Assembly: GCF_021535045.1 (NCBI RefSeq)
Contig: NZ_CP091056.1
Coordinates: forward strand, 186,001-250,000
Length of the DNA: 64,000 nt
Source of the DNA: Ornithinimicrobium sp. INDO-MA30-4
GTDB taxonomy: Bacteria > Actinomycetota > Actinomycetes > Actinomycetales > Dermatophilaceae
Direction of reading: 5' to 3'
Positions 21,207-30,419 of this stretch are shown here, one piece after another. The notes under the pieces are model-generated. The model ran no database searches. It saw nothing but the letters and a program-made list of their open reading frames with translations, and was not told the DNA's origin. Numbering within the stretch: the first letter of the stretch is position 1; each line of letters begins with the position of its first letter. The position numbers and the translations under genes were made by a program.

Positions 21207-22537
21207 GTGAAGAGTGCCATCGAGAACCTCAGCCCCACCCGGGTCAAGTTGACCGTGGAGGTGCCCTCAGCGGACCTCAAGTCCGAGATGGACGCGGCCT
21301 ACAAGAAGATCGCTGACTCGGTCAACATCCCAGGATTCCGCAAGGGCAAGGTTCCTTCGCGAATCATTGACCAGCGTTTCGGCCGCGGCGCCGTGGTGCA
21401 GGAAGCAGTGAACGAAGCACTGCCCACGCTGTACACGAACGCCATGCAGGAGAACGAGCTGAAGCCGCTCGGCCAGCCCGAGGTGAACTTCACCGAGTTG
21501 CCGCTGGACGATGGCCAGGACCTCAAGTTCGAGGCCGAGGTCGACGTCATGCCGAAGTTCGACCTTCCTGCCTTTGATGGCCTTGAGGTCGAGGTTGACC
21601 CGGTCGCAGTCAAGGACGAAGACGTCACCACCCGCATGGACAGCCTGCGTGCCCGCTTGGCACCTTGGTTGGCGTCGAGCGCGCAGCCGTCGACGGCGAC
21701 TTCACCTCCATCGACCTGTCCGCCACCATCGACGGCGAAGAGATCGACTCGGTCACCGGCGTCTCCTACGAGATCGGCTCCGGCAACATGCTGGAAGGTC
21801 TGGACGAGGCCCTCATCGGACACAAGTCCGGCGAGACCATTGAATTCGTCAGCGCGTTGGCTGGTGGCGACCGCGCCGGACAGGACGCCGACGTTGTCGT
21901 GACGCTCCAGTCCGTCAAGGAGCGCGAGCTGCCCGAGTTGGACGACGAGTTTGCTCAGTTGGCTTCCGAGTTCGACACGCTGGAAGAACTGCAGGCCGAC
22001 TTGGTCAAGCAGGCTGAGCAGGGCGTCAAGTTCGAGCAGGGCATTCAGGCTCGCGACAAGGTGCTCGACGCCATGCTCGAGATGACCGAGATCGACCTGC
22101 CAGAAAACCTGGTCGAAGAAGAGGTCAACAACCACCTCGAAAAGGAAAGCCGCTCGGACGACGATGAGCACCGCGCTGAGGTCGACACCTCGACCCGCCG
22201 TGCCATGAAGACCCAGTTCCTGCTCGACGCTCTCGTCGAAAAGAATGACGTCAACGTCGACCAGGGTGAGCTCATCGAATACATCATGATGACCGCTCAG
22301 CAGTACGGCATGAACCCGAACGAGTTCGCCCAGCAGATCGACCAGCAGGGCCAGGTTCCAGCCATGGTGACTGAGGTTGGCCGCCGCAAGGCGCTGGCCA
22401 ACGTGTTGGAGCAGGCCACCGTGACGGACACCGACGGCAACGTCGTTGACTTGAACGAGTTGGAAGAAGGCGAAGAGGCCGACGAGGCTGCTGACGAGGT
22501 TGAGACCTCCGAAGAGGCCCCGGCCAAGGACGCCTGA
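21207..22537 (+). CDS. tig: Trigger factor (frameshifted)
   Basis: Trigger factor is the ribosome-bound chaperone and prolyl isomerase. The start GTG 21207 follows GGAG and gives VKSAIENLSPTRVKLTVEV. The ribosome-binding signature GFRKGKVPSRIIDQRFG is present. The PPIase domain follows, then the long helical C-terminal domain ending in an acidic tail. One base is missing near 21660. Total length is about 443 residues, normal for Actinobacteria. The following clpP genes fit the conserved tig-clpP-clpX order. Confidence 0.95.
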
Positions 22538-22559
22538 ACCACTGAGAATTAGCACTAAT

Positions 22560-22595
22560 ACAACCGCCCGTCAGCACTCGCTGGCGGGCGGTTGT
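22560..22595 (+). terminator. Hairpin terminator after tig
   Basis: An 11-bp stem (22560-22570 with 22585-22595) extends inward by a further 4-bp stem CAGC/GCTG. There is no long T-run. It separates tig from clpP1. Confidence 0.7.
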
Positions 22596-22713
22596 GCGCT
22601 CAGGGCGAACAAGAGGCAATCTCGGGACTGCACCGGGCATACCGAGCGTTAGTGTCATTAACGAGGCGCCGTCTAGGCGGCGCACCCCGACCTTTGAAAG
22701 CAAGGGAGCACGA

Positions 22714-23319
22714 ATGAGTAACACCGAGATCGTGTCAGCCGGCGACCGCGCCATGGGCGGACTGGACGACCAGATCTATAACCGCCTACTCAAGGAGCGC
22801 ATCATCTTCTTGGGCTCGGACGTTCGCGACGACAACGCCAACGCGATCTGCGCCCAGTTGCTGCTCTTGTCTGCCGAGGACCCCGAGGCTGACATCTTCC
22901 TTTACATCAACTCCCCAGGTGGGTCGGTGACCGCTGGTATGGCGATCTTCGACACCATGCAGTGGATTCCGAACGACGTGGCCACTGTGGCCATGGGTCT
23001 GGCCGCATCCATGGGCCAGTTCCTGCTGTCGGCCGGAGCCAAGGGCAAGCGTTACGCCACTCCGCACGCTCGCGTGATGATGCACCAGCCTTCTGGTGGC
23101 ATCGGTGGAACGGCTAGCGACATCAAGATCCAGGCCGAGCAGATGCTGCACATCAAGCGTCAGATGGCCGAGCTCATTGCTGAGCACACGGGCCAGACCC
23201 AGGAGCAGATCGAATCTGACTCCGACCGAGACCGTTGGTTCACCGCTTCAGAGGCCATGGAGTATGGCTTCGTCGACCACGTCAACCAGCGCTCGGTCGA
23301 CGCCGGCGCCCAGGTCTGA
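22714..23319 (+). CDS. clpP1: ATP-dependent Clp protease proteolytic subunit 1
   Basis: An intact protein of 201 residues. The catalytic triad includes Ser99 in [11 protein letters not shown] and His124 in VMMHQPSGG, with the Asp downstream. ClpP1 and ClpP2 form a mixed double-ring protease in Actinobacteria. Start ATG 22714 has AAGGGAG upstream. clpP2 follows after 28 bases, so the two are cotranscribed. Confidence 0.95.
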   Translation: MSNTEIVSAGDRAMGGLDDQIYNRLLKERIIFLGSDVRDDNANAICAQLLLLSAEDPEADIFLYINSPGGSVTAGMAIFDTMQWIPNDVATVAMGLAASMGQFLLSAGAKGKRYATPHARVMMHQPSGGIGGTASDIKIQAEQMLHIKRQMAELIAEHTGQTQEQIESDSDRDRWFTASEAMEYGFVDHVNQRSVDAGAQV

Positions 23320-23347
23320 GACCAAAAGAAGAGAGGTGGAGAAACGC

Positions 23348-24016
23348 ATGACTCACGTTCCTAACCCCTATGCGAGCGCGCAGGGCATGGCTCCGGCCGG
23401 TCCTAGCAGCCGCTACATCTTGCCGCAGTTCGAAGAGCGCACCGCTTATGGAACCAAGCGTCAGGACCCCTACACCAAGTTGTTCGAAGACCGCATCATC
23501 TTCCTGGGTGTCCAGGTTGACGACGCTTCCGCAGACGACATCATCGCTCAGCTGATCGTGCTGGAGAGCCAGGACCCCGACCGGGACATCCTGATGTACA
23601 TCAACTCTCCAGGTGGCTCCTTCACCGCGTTGACGGCGATCTACGACACCATGCAGTACATCCGTCCCGACGTGCAGACGTTCGTGATTGGCCAGGCTGC
23701 TTCGGCTGCCGCTGTGCTGCTGGCTGCTGGCGCTCCGGGCAAGCGTTACGCGCTGCCGAACGCCCGTGTGATGATCCACCAGCCCGCGTTGGCTGGCGGC
23801 GACTATGGCCAGGCCAGCGACATCGAGATCCAGGCCAACGAGGTTCTTCGGATGCGTACCTGGCTCGAGGAGACCTGGGCCAAGCACTCGGGCAAGAGCG
23901 TCGAGGCTGTCCAGAAGGACATCGAGCGCGACAAGATCCTGACCGCCGACCAGGCCAAGGAGTATGGCTTGATCGACCAGGTGCTGCAGTCGCGCAAGGC
24001 ATCGCTCGAAGAGTGA
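23348..24016 (+). CDS. clpP2: ATP-dependent Clp protease proteolytic subunit 2
   Basis: An intact protein of 222 residues. It has a longer N-terminus than ClpP1 (SSRYILPQFEERTAYG), as is usual for actinobacterial ClpP2. Ser119 lies in GQAASAAAVLL and His144 in VMIHQPALAGG. It assembles with ClpP1 and docks ClpX or ClpC. Confidence 0.95.
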   Translation: MTHVPNPYASAQGMAPAGPSSRYILPQFEERTAYGTKRQDPYTKLFEDRIIFLGVQVDDASADDIIAQLIVLESQDPDRDILMYINSPGGSFTALTAIYDTMQYIRPDVQTFVIGQAASAAAVLLAAGAPGKRYALPNARVMIHQPALAGGDYGQASDIEIQANEVLRMRTWLEETWAKHSGKSVEAVQKDIERDKILTADQAKEYGLIDQVLQSRKASLEE

Positions 24017-24041
24017 ATAACTGCCTGATCGCATGACATAG

Positions 24042-24076
24042 ACAGGTCGCAGAGTGAATCTCGCTCTGCGACCTGT
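24042..24076 (+). terminator. Terminator after clpP2
   Basis: A perfect 13-bp stem (24042-24054 with 24064-24076) with a 9-base loop is followed by TCTGTTCC. It separates clpP1P2 from clpX, which has its own 150-base leader. That leader also contains a weak GCGCGC inverted repeat at 24182-24203. Confidence 0.8.
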
Positions 24077-24227
24077 TCTGTTCCAGCAGTTCGCATGTAG
24101 GTGCATCGGCGCACACTCGCCGTGGATGCGCTTAACCTGTAATAGAAGGCTTCGGCGATGTAGCGTCGTCTCAGGCTTCAAGCGCGCGGGGCTATTCGCG
24201 CGCATCGTTCGATGAAGGGATCGTGGC

Positions 24228-25502
24228 GTGGCACGCATGGGTGAGAGCAGCGATTTGCTGAAGTGTTCTTTCTGCGGAAAGAGCCAGAAGCAGGTCAAAA
24301 AGCTCATTGCTGGACCGATGGTCTACATCTGCGATGAATGTATCGATCTGTGTAACGAGATCATCGAGGAAGAGCTAGCTGAGTCTTCGGACCTCGGGTT
24401 GGGGCAGTTGCCCAAGCCTCGCGAGATTAACGAATTCCTGCAGCAGTATGTCGTTGGCCAAGACTCCGCAAAGCGCTCGCTCGCTGTTGCGGTCTACAAC
24501 CACTACAAGCGTGTGCAGGCGCGTGAGGGGCGCCAGGGCGACGACGGTGTCGAGATCGCCAAGTCCAACATCTTGCTGATTGGCCCGACGGGGTGTGGCA
24601 AGACCTACCTGGCTCAGACTCTTGCGCGAATGCTGAACGTGCCGTTCGCCATCGCTGATGCCACGGCGTTGACTGAGGCCGGGTATGTCGGCGAAGACGT
24701 CGAGAACATCCTGCTGAAGTTGATCCAGGCGGCCGACTTCGATGTGAAGAAGGCCGAGAGCGGCATTATCTACATCGACGAGATCGACAAGATTGCCCGC
24801 AAGAGCGAAAACCCTTCGATCACTCGGGATGTTTCGGGCGAGGGCGTGCAGCAGGCACTGTTGAAGATCCTTGAAGGCACGACGGCTTCGGTGCCACCAC
24901 AGGGTGGACGTAAGCACCCGCATCAGGAGTTCATCCAGATCGACACCGGCAATGTCCTCTTCATCGTCGGTGGCGCTTTCGCTGGTCTAGAGAAGATGGT
25001 GGAAGCCCGCGCGGGCAAGCAGGGCTTGGGCTTCGGCGCCACCCTGCAAGAGGCCAAGGCACCGATGGACCGCTATGCGGACGTCTTGCCCGAGGACCTG
25101 ATGAAGTTTGGCTTGATCCCCGAGTTCATTGGTCGTCTTCCGGTCATCGCTAGCGTTTCGCCGCTGGACAGCGATGCGCTCATCAACATCCTCACTGAGC
25201 CGCGCAATGCGCTCGTCAAGCAATACAAGCGGATGTTCGAGATTGATGGCGTGGAGTTGCAGTTCAGCGACGACGCTCTGGCTGCAATCGCAGAGCAGGC
25301 GCTGCTGCGCAACACCGGTGCGCGTGGCCTGCGCGCCATTTTGGAAGAGGTCTTGCTGCCGGTCATGTTTGATGTGCCCAGCGAAGACGACATCGCCAAG
25401 GTCGTGATCACCCGTGAGGTTGTCATGGACAACGTCAACCCGACTATCGTCCGCCGCGGCGTTGAGGCTGACTCACGCGACGAGCGCAAGGAATCCGCCT
25501 AA
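24228..25502 (+). CDS. clpX: ATP-dependent Clp protease ATP-binding subunit ClpX
   Basis: An intact protein of 424 residues, the AAA+ unfoldase that feeds ClpP. The N-terminal zinc-binding cysteines are Cys13, 16, 35 and 38 (CSFC and CDEC). Walker A is GPTGCGKT (119-126), and the sensor and IGF-type loop regions are present, with [11 protein letters not shown]. Start GTG 24228 is used; an internal ATG four codons later is also possible. Confidence 0.97.
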   Translation: MARMGESSDLLKCSFCGKSQKQVKKLIAGPMVYICDECIDLCNEIIEEELAESSDLGLGQLPKPREINEFLQQYVVGQDSAKRSLAVAVYNHYKRVQAREGRQGDDGVEIAKSNILLIGPTGCGKTYLAQTLARMLNVPFAIADATALTEAGYVGEDVENILLKLIQAADFDVKKAESGIIYIDEIDKIARKSENPSITRDVSGEGVQQALLKILEGTTASVPPQGGRKHPHQEFIQIDTGNVLFIVGGAFAGLEKMVEARAGKQGLGFGATLQEAKAPMDRYADVLPEDLMKFGLIPEFIGRLPVIASVSPLDSDALINILTEPRNALVKQYKRMFEIDGVELQFSDDALAAIAEQALLRNTGARGLRAILEEVLLPVMFDVPSEDDIAKVVITREVVMDNVNPTIVRRGVEADSRDERKESA

Positions 25503-25519
25503 GAATTGAGACATGAGTA

Positions 25520-25556
25520 TGGCCCCGATTCAGATCAGCTGAATCGGGGCCATTTT
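25520..25556 (+). terminator. Bidirectional terminator between clpX and valS
   Basis: A perfect 14-bp stem (25520-25533 with 25539-25552) with a 5-base loop is followed by TTTT. It lies between convergent clpX and valS. Confidence 0.9.
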
Positions 25557-25585
25557 GCGTATCGGCTAGTTGGTCCTGCGCTGGT

Positions 25586-28299
25586 TTAGACCTCGGCTGG
25601 CGGCACCAACGCGACATCGCTCACCGAGAACTCATCGCTGGCAGTGAAGGTCACAGCGCCAGTGACTTTTCCGGCCGCCTTGAGGTCAACCTCAGCCTGC
25701 TGCACCAGATCAAGGTCTGAGGCAGGAGCGCTGACAGTGGCTTCGGTGATCTCGGTGCGCATCTTGACCTTGGCCTCGGACTTTGCCTTACGCAGACCCG
25801 CCAGGGCGCGGCCGACGACGTCAAGCATCCGGCTCTGCCCGCCAGCGGCTGCCGGAGCAAGCTCAGCAGTTGTGGGCCAAGGCTGAGTGTGTACGGAGTC
25901 GGTGTGCCACCAGGACCAAACCTCTTCGGTGGCAAAGACCAGCACCGGTGCCAGCAGACGCATGTAGACGTCGAGAGCAACCAGCAAGGTCGCCCGGGCT
26001 GACTGGATGTCTGCCTCCGATAGGCCCTCAACCGATCCGTACGCCCGCTCCTTAACCAGTTCGACGTAGTCGTCGGTGAAGGTCCAGAAGGCCGTTTCGG
26101 CGACCTCGAGAGCCTTGGTGTGGTCGGAGTTCCCGTAGGCCTTGGTCGCAGCCTCGACGACTTCGCTCACTCGTGCGATGACGGCGCGGTCCAGCGGAGC
26201 CTGGATGCGGCCAACTAGTTCATCCAGCGGCGCCGGGTCAGGCAGGTTGCCATCAGCGTCAGCCCCCATCGAGAGAGCAAACTTGCTGGCGTTAAGGGCC
26301 TTGATGGCCAGACGTCGGCCAACCTTCATCTGGCCCTCGTCGAATGCTGCGTCGGTGCCGAGGCGGCCCGAAGCGGCCCAATAGCGGACACCGTCGGAGC
26401 CATGGTTGTCGAGCATGCCCTCAGGTGTCTGGGCGTTGCCCTTCGACTTGGACATCTTTTTGCGGTCCGGGTCCAAGATCCAGCCGCTGATGTTGGCGTG
26501 CTTCCACGGCGCAACTCCGTGCTCATGGTGCGAGCGCACGGCCGTGGCAAAGAGCCAGGTGCGGATGATGTCTTGGCCTTGCGGGCGCAGGTCCATGGGG
26601 AACGTTGCATTAAACAGGTCGCGGTCATTGCCCATCGTGCCGTCGCCATGCTCCGCGACCGGCCAACCGGTGGCGATCTGCGGCGATAGCGACGAGGTGG
26701 CCCAGGTGTCCATCACATCGGGGTCACCGGTGAAGCCGCCTGGCTGGTTGCGCTGGTCCTCGGTGTAGCCTGCTGGCGCCTGGCTGGTCGGGTCCACCGG
26801 CAGCGATGCCTCATCCGGGACCAGGATCTTTTCGTGGTCGATCTCGCCATCGGCGTCCAGGCCATACCAAACCGGGATCGGGACCCCGAAGAAGCGCTGA
26901 CGACTGATCAACCAGTCGCCGTTGAGGCCCTCAACCCAGTTTTTGTAGCGCGCACGCATAAACGAGGGTGGAACTCGACCTCTTCGCCGCGCTCAACCAG
27001 GGCAGCGCGTAGGTCGGTGTCCTTGCCGCCATTGCGGATATACCACTGACGAGTGGTGACGATCTCGAGCGGCTTGTCGCCCTTCTCAAAGAAGTTGGCC
27101 TTGCGCTGCGTCTTCTTAGGCTCGCCGTCCAAGTCGCCCGACTCGCGCAACGCTTCAACAATGGCCTCACGCGCGCTGAAGGTGGTCTTGCCAGCCAAGC
27201 CCTCGGCATACAGCTCCTCACCAGCTGACCCCACGATCCACTCCGGTGTCTCGCGGATGACGCGGCCGGCGCGGGAGATGACGGGTCGCGTCGGCAGGCT
27301 CAACTCGCGCCACCAGGTGACGTCGGTCAAGTCACCGAAGGTGCAGCACATCGCGATGCCAGCGCCCTTGTCCTTCTCAGCCAACGAGTGCGCATACACC
27401 GGGATCTCGATGCCAAACAGCGGCGAGGTGACGGTCGTGCCGAAGAGGTCTTGGTAGCGCTCATCGTCAGGATGTGCCACCAGAGCGACGCAAGCCGGGA
27501 TCAACTCGGGGCGAGTGGTTTCGATCATCACGGGCTCACCGCCGTCAGGGCGGTTAAAGCCAATGCGGTGGTATGCGCCGGGATAGTCGCGCGCTTCCAG
27601 CTCGGCTTGGGCGACAGCAGTCTGGAACGTCACGTCCCACAAGCCCGGAGCCTGCGACTGGTAAGCCTCGCCGCGGGCCAGGTTGCGCAAGAAGGCTTGC
27701 TGGGAGACTGCCCGCGATCGGTCATCAATTGTGCGGTAGGTCAGCGACCAGTCAACCGATAGGCCGAGTTTGCGCCATAGCTCTTCGAACTTGACCTCGT
27801 CCAGGACCGTGAGCTCGTTGCACAATTCAATGAAGTTGGCGCGGGCAATCGGTTGCTGATCGCGCATCTTCGGAGCTTTGCCCGAGCCGTCTTCACTGCC
27901 ACGCATCGGCGGCACGAAGTCATCCTGGTAGGGCAGTGAGGAATCTCCGCGAACCCCGTAGAAGTTTTGGACGCGGCGCTCAGTTGGCAACCCGTTGTCG
28001 TCCCAGCCCATTGGATAAAACACTGAGTGCCCGGTCATTCGCTTGTAGCGGGCCAGGCAATCAGTGTGGGTGTAGGAGAACACGTGGCCCACGTGCAGCG
28101 AACCACTCGCTGTCGGCGGGGGTGTGTCAATGCTGTAGACCTGCTCGCGCGGAGCAGCCAAGGCACGCTCACGATCGAACTCGTACGTGCCTTGCTCAGC
28201 CCATACCGCAGACCAGTTTGCCTCCAGGCCGTCCACACTGGGGCGATCGGGTAGGGCGATGGGTCGCAAGTTTGCTGAAGATGAGGCACTCTTAGTCAT
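25586..28299 (-). CDS. valS: Valyl-tRNA synthetase (frameshifted)
   Basis: A class I synthetase of about 905 residues. The HIGH motif appears as SLHVGHVFSYTHTD and the second class I motif as DRKKMSKSKGN. The editing domain and the anticodon-binding domain with FTDDYVELVKERAYG are present. One base is missing near 26960, between VEFHP and MRARYKNWVEGLNGDW. The start is at 28299. It is divergent from agcS, with about 140 bases between them. Confidence 0.95.
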
Positions 28300-28442
28300 A
28301 GAGGGATTATCCCAGACATATAGAGTCGTCTGGGAAGCGGCGGGGAGAGGGGGAATTTGTAATCGAAAATGTCGCTTACGTTCGATCTTGCATTTTTGTT
28401 CCCGACAAATGTCACGGTTTGGTCACTAAGGGATAAAGGTGC

Positions 28443-30062
28443 TTGATATGTGGCGCGATCTGGGATGTTCTGACCAACATGATTACGCATCCCGTGTTCC
28501 TGCCTATGCAGGACGAAGAAACCGCCCTGGATAGGGTTGCCGGCAGTATTGACGGCTTCGTGACCCCCTTCACTGACTTTGTGTCTGGCATCGTCTTCTC
28601 TGACCTTGGCTTCCTGCCTATGCCGTTCGTGGTCGTCTGGCTCCTCGGCGCAGGCTTGATCTTCACCGTCTACTTTGGCTTCATTCAGTTCCGCGGCCTC
28701 AAGGTTGCGACTGAGGTTGTCCGTGGCAAGTTCTCCTCGCCGGATGACCCGGGCGAGATCCCCCACTTCCAGGCGTTGACCTCCGCAGTTTCCGGCACGG
28801 TCGGTCTGGGAAACATCGCTGGTGTGGGTGCAGCCGTCGTCCTCGGTGGCCCCGGCGCTACCTTCTGGATGATCCTGGCTGGCCTCATTGGTATGGCCAC
28901 TAAGTTCGCTGAGTGCACCCTCGGCGTGAAGTACCGCACGGTCTACGAAGACGGCACCGTTTCCGGTGGCCCCTTCAAGTACCTCCCCGTTGCCTTCGCC
29001 AAGTTGTCGAAGCCTGTTGCCGTCGCACTGACCGGTAGCTTCGCCGTTGCCATCCTGTTCTTCGGTGTTGCTGGCGGAAACATGTTCCAGGCCAACCAGA
29101 CCTACTCGCAGATGAAGACCGTCACCGGTGGCGAAGACAGCTTCATTGCTAGCGACGGCGCCTCGATCGTCTTCGGCCTCGTGCTCGCAGCAATCATCGG
29201 TTTGGTCATCATCGGTGGCATCAAGTCCATCGGTAAGGTCACCGGCACCCTGGTTCCCTTCATGGGCGGTATCTACGTCCTGGCTTGCTTGGTTGTCATC
29301 TTGGGCAACGCTGGCGAAATCCCCGCCGCAGTCGGCGCAATCTTCTCCGGTGCATTCACCGCTGAGGGCGTTACCGGTGGTGTCATCGGTGTGATCATCG
29401 TTGGTATGCAGCGTGCAGCCTTCTCGAACGAGGCTGGCCTCGGCTCGGCTCCGATTGCTCACTCCGCTGTGAAGACCCGTCGTCCGGTTTCGGAAGGCTT
29501 CGTTGCACTCTTCGAGCCCTTCATCGACACCGTCGTTATCTGCACGATGACCGCCCTGACGATCATCATCGCCAACACCACCTTCTACAACGAGACGCGC
29601 GAAGCAGTGTTCGCCGCTAACGAGGCTGGCACCGACGCACCCGAGTACGGCGGCGGCGTTGCAGTTACTTCCGACGCATTCGAGTCGGCTATCTCCTGGT
29701 TCCCAATCCTGCTGGCCATCGCAGTTTCGCTGTTCGCCATCTCGACCTTGATCACCTGGTCGTACTACGGCAACAAGGCTTGGAACTACCTCTTCGGTGA
29801 GTCCAAGACCAGCAACACGGTCTACCGCATTGTCTTCTTGACCATGACCGTTGCCGGTTGTGCACTGGCCTTCGGCACCGTCATCGACTTGGCTGACGCC
29901 TTCCTGTTCATCTGTGGCTTCATCAACTTGCTGGGTGTGTACTTCATGCTCCCGACAATCAAGCGCGAGATGAACGAGTACCTGGCAGACCGCGCAAGCG
30001 GCCGCCTGTACCAGCTGGGTCTGGACGACTCGGACAAGGACATCGCAGCAGACAAGATCTGA
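28443..30062 (+). CDS. AgcS-family sodium:alanine/glycine symporter
   Basis: An intact protein of up to 539 residues with about 11 membrane segments. Family blocks are FQALTSAVSGTVGLGNIAGV, GGPGATFWMILAGLIGMATK and QRAAFSNEAGLGSAPIAHSA. It imports alanine or glycine with sodium. The N-terminus is uncertain. TTG 28443 lies four bases after AAAGG, ATG 28448 is better spaced but out of frame, and ATG 28479 is in frame without a clear site. Codon choice is more uniform than in neighbours, suggesting high expression. Confidence 0.93.
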   Translation: MICGAIWDVLTNMITHPVFLPMQDEETALDRVAGSIDGFVTPFTDFVSGIVFSDLGFLPMPFVVVWLLGAGLIFTVYFGFIQFRGLKVATEVVRGKFSSPDDPGEIPHFQALTSAVSGTVGLGNIAGVGAAVVLGGPGATFWMILAGLIGMATKFAECTLGVKYRTVYEDGTVSGGPFKYLPVAFAKLSKPVAVALTGSFAVAILFFGVAGGNMFQANQTYSQMKTVTGGEDSFIASDGASIVFGLVLAAIIGLVIIGGIKSIGKVTGTLVPFMGGIYVLACLVVILGNAGEIPAAVGAIFSGAFTAEGVTGGVIGVIIVGMQRAAFSNEAGLGSAPIAHSAVKTRRPVSEGFVALFEPFIDTVVICTMTALTIIIANTTFYNETREAVFAANEAGTDAPEYGGGVAVTSDAFESAISWFPILLAIAVSLFAISTLITWSYYGNKAWNYLFGESKTSNTVYRIVFLTMTVAGCALAFGTVIDLADAFLFICGFINLLGVYFMLPTIKREMNEYLADRASGRLYQLGLDDSDKDIAADKI

Positions 30063-30090
30063 TCTGATCAGTTAGACCCGCACCCGCGGG

Positions 30091-30135
30091 ATGCCTAAAG
30101 GGGCCGAGAGCATTTGCTCTTGGCCCCTTTGGCAT
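30091..30135 (+). terminator. Strong terminator after the AgcS gene
   Basis: A long hairpin of about 20 bp with one bulge (30091-30111 with 30116-30135) and a 4-base loop. The 3' arm contains the CCCCTTT run. It isolates the symporter gene from the ileS leader. Confidence 0.9.
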
Positions 30136-30207
30136 GTCTCAGGTTCGTGCCATGTCCCGACCGTGGCATCTGGACTGCTGGTGGTCTGTCCACCCGCGAG
30201 AGATCGC

Positions 30208-30213
30208 TATAAT
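30208..30213 (+). promoter_or_regulatory. Consensus -10 box of the ileS leader
   Basis: A perfect TATAAT lies about 10 bases before the start of the T-box structure. A -35 element is poorly conserved. The expected transcript start is about 30219-30222. Confidence 0.65.
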
Positions 30214-30220
30214 AGATAGA

Positions 30221-30414
30221 GCAGCAATTGAGCCGTTATCAGCGGCGAGCTTCCAGCAGAACGGATGCCCTGGCATCTCAGTAGATCTGGACGGGTAGGC
30301 CCGTTATCGCCGTGAATGAGTGGTTGGTGCGCAAGCAGCAACAAGCGAGGTGGTACCGCGGCCTATTGCCGTCCTCGTGGACCGATGTGTAGATGACGTC
30401 ACCACGCAGGAGAG
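30221..30414 (+). promoter_or_regulatory. T-box riboswitch of ileS, translational type
   Basis: The canonical T-box sequence AGGTGGTACCGCGG lies at 30348-30361; its TGGT bulge pairs with the free 3' end of uncharged tRNA. Upstream, a small stem (30232-30235 with 30243-30246) encloses a loop with the isoleucine specifier ATC at 30238-30240. CCTCG in 30372-30380 can pair either with GCGAGG (30345-30350, antisequestrator) or, as TCCTCGTGG, with CCACGCAGGA (30402-30411), which hides the AGGAG of ileS. There is no terminator, so control is at translation initiation, as known for actinobacterial ileS T-boxes. Confidence 0.93.
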
Positions 30415-30419
30415 CACTG

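Noticed and set aside
21299-22555. A 418-codon open frame antisense to tig
   Set aside because: It is a GC-driven shadow; the protein has no recognisable motif, and trigger factor on the plus strand is unambiguous.
28296-29462. A 388-codon antisense open frame opposite the symporter gene
   Set aside because: Its product is a low-complexity Asp/Glu/His-rich mirror of codon bias in the symporter gene, with no domain and no ribosome-binding site.
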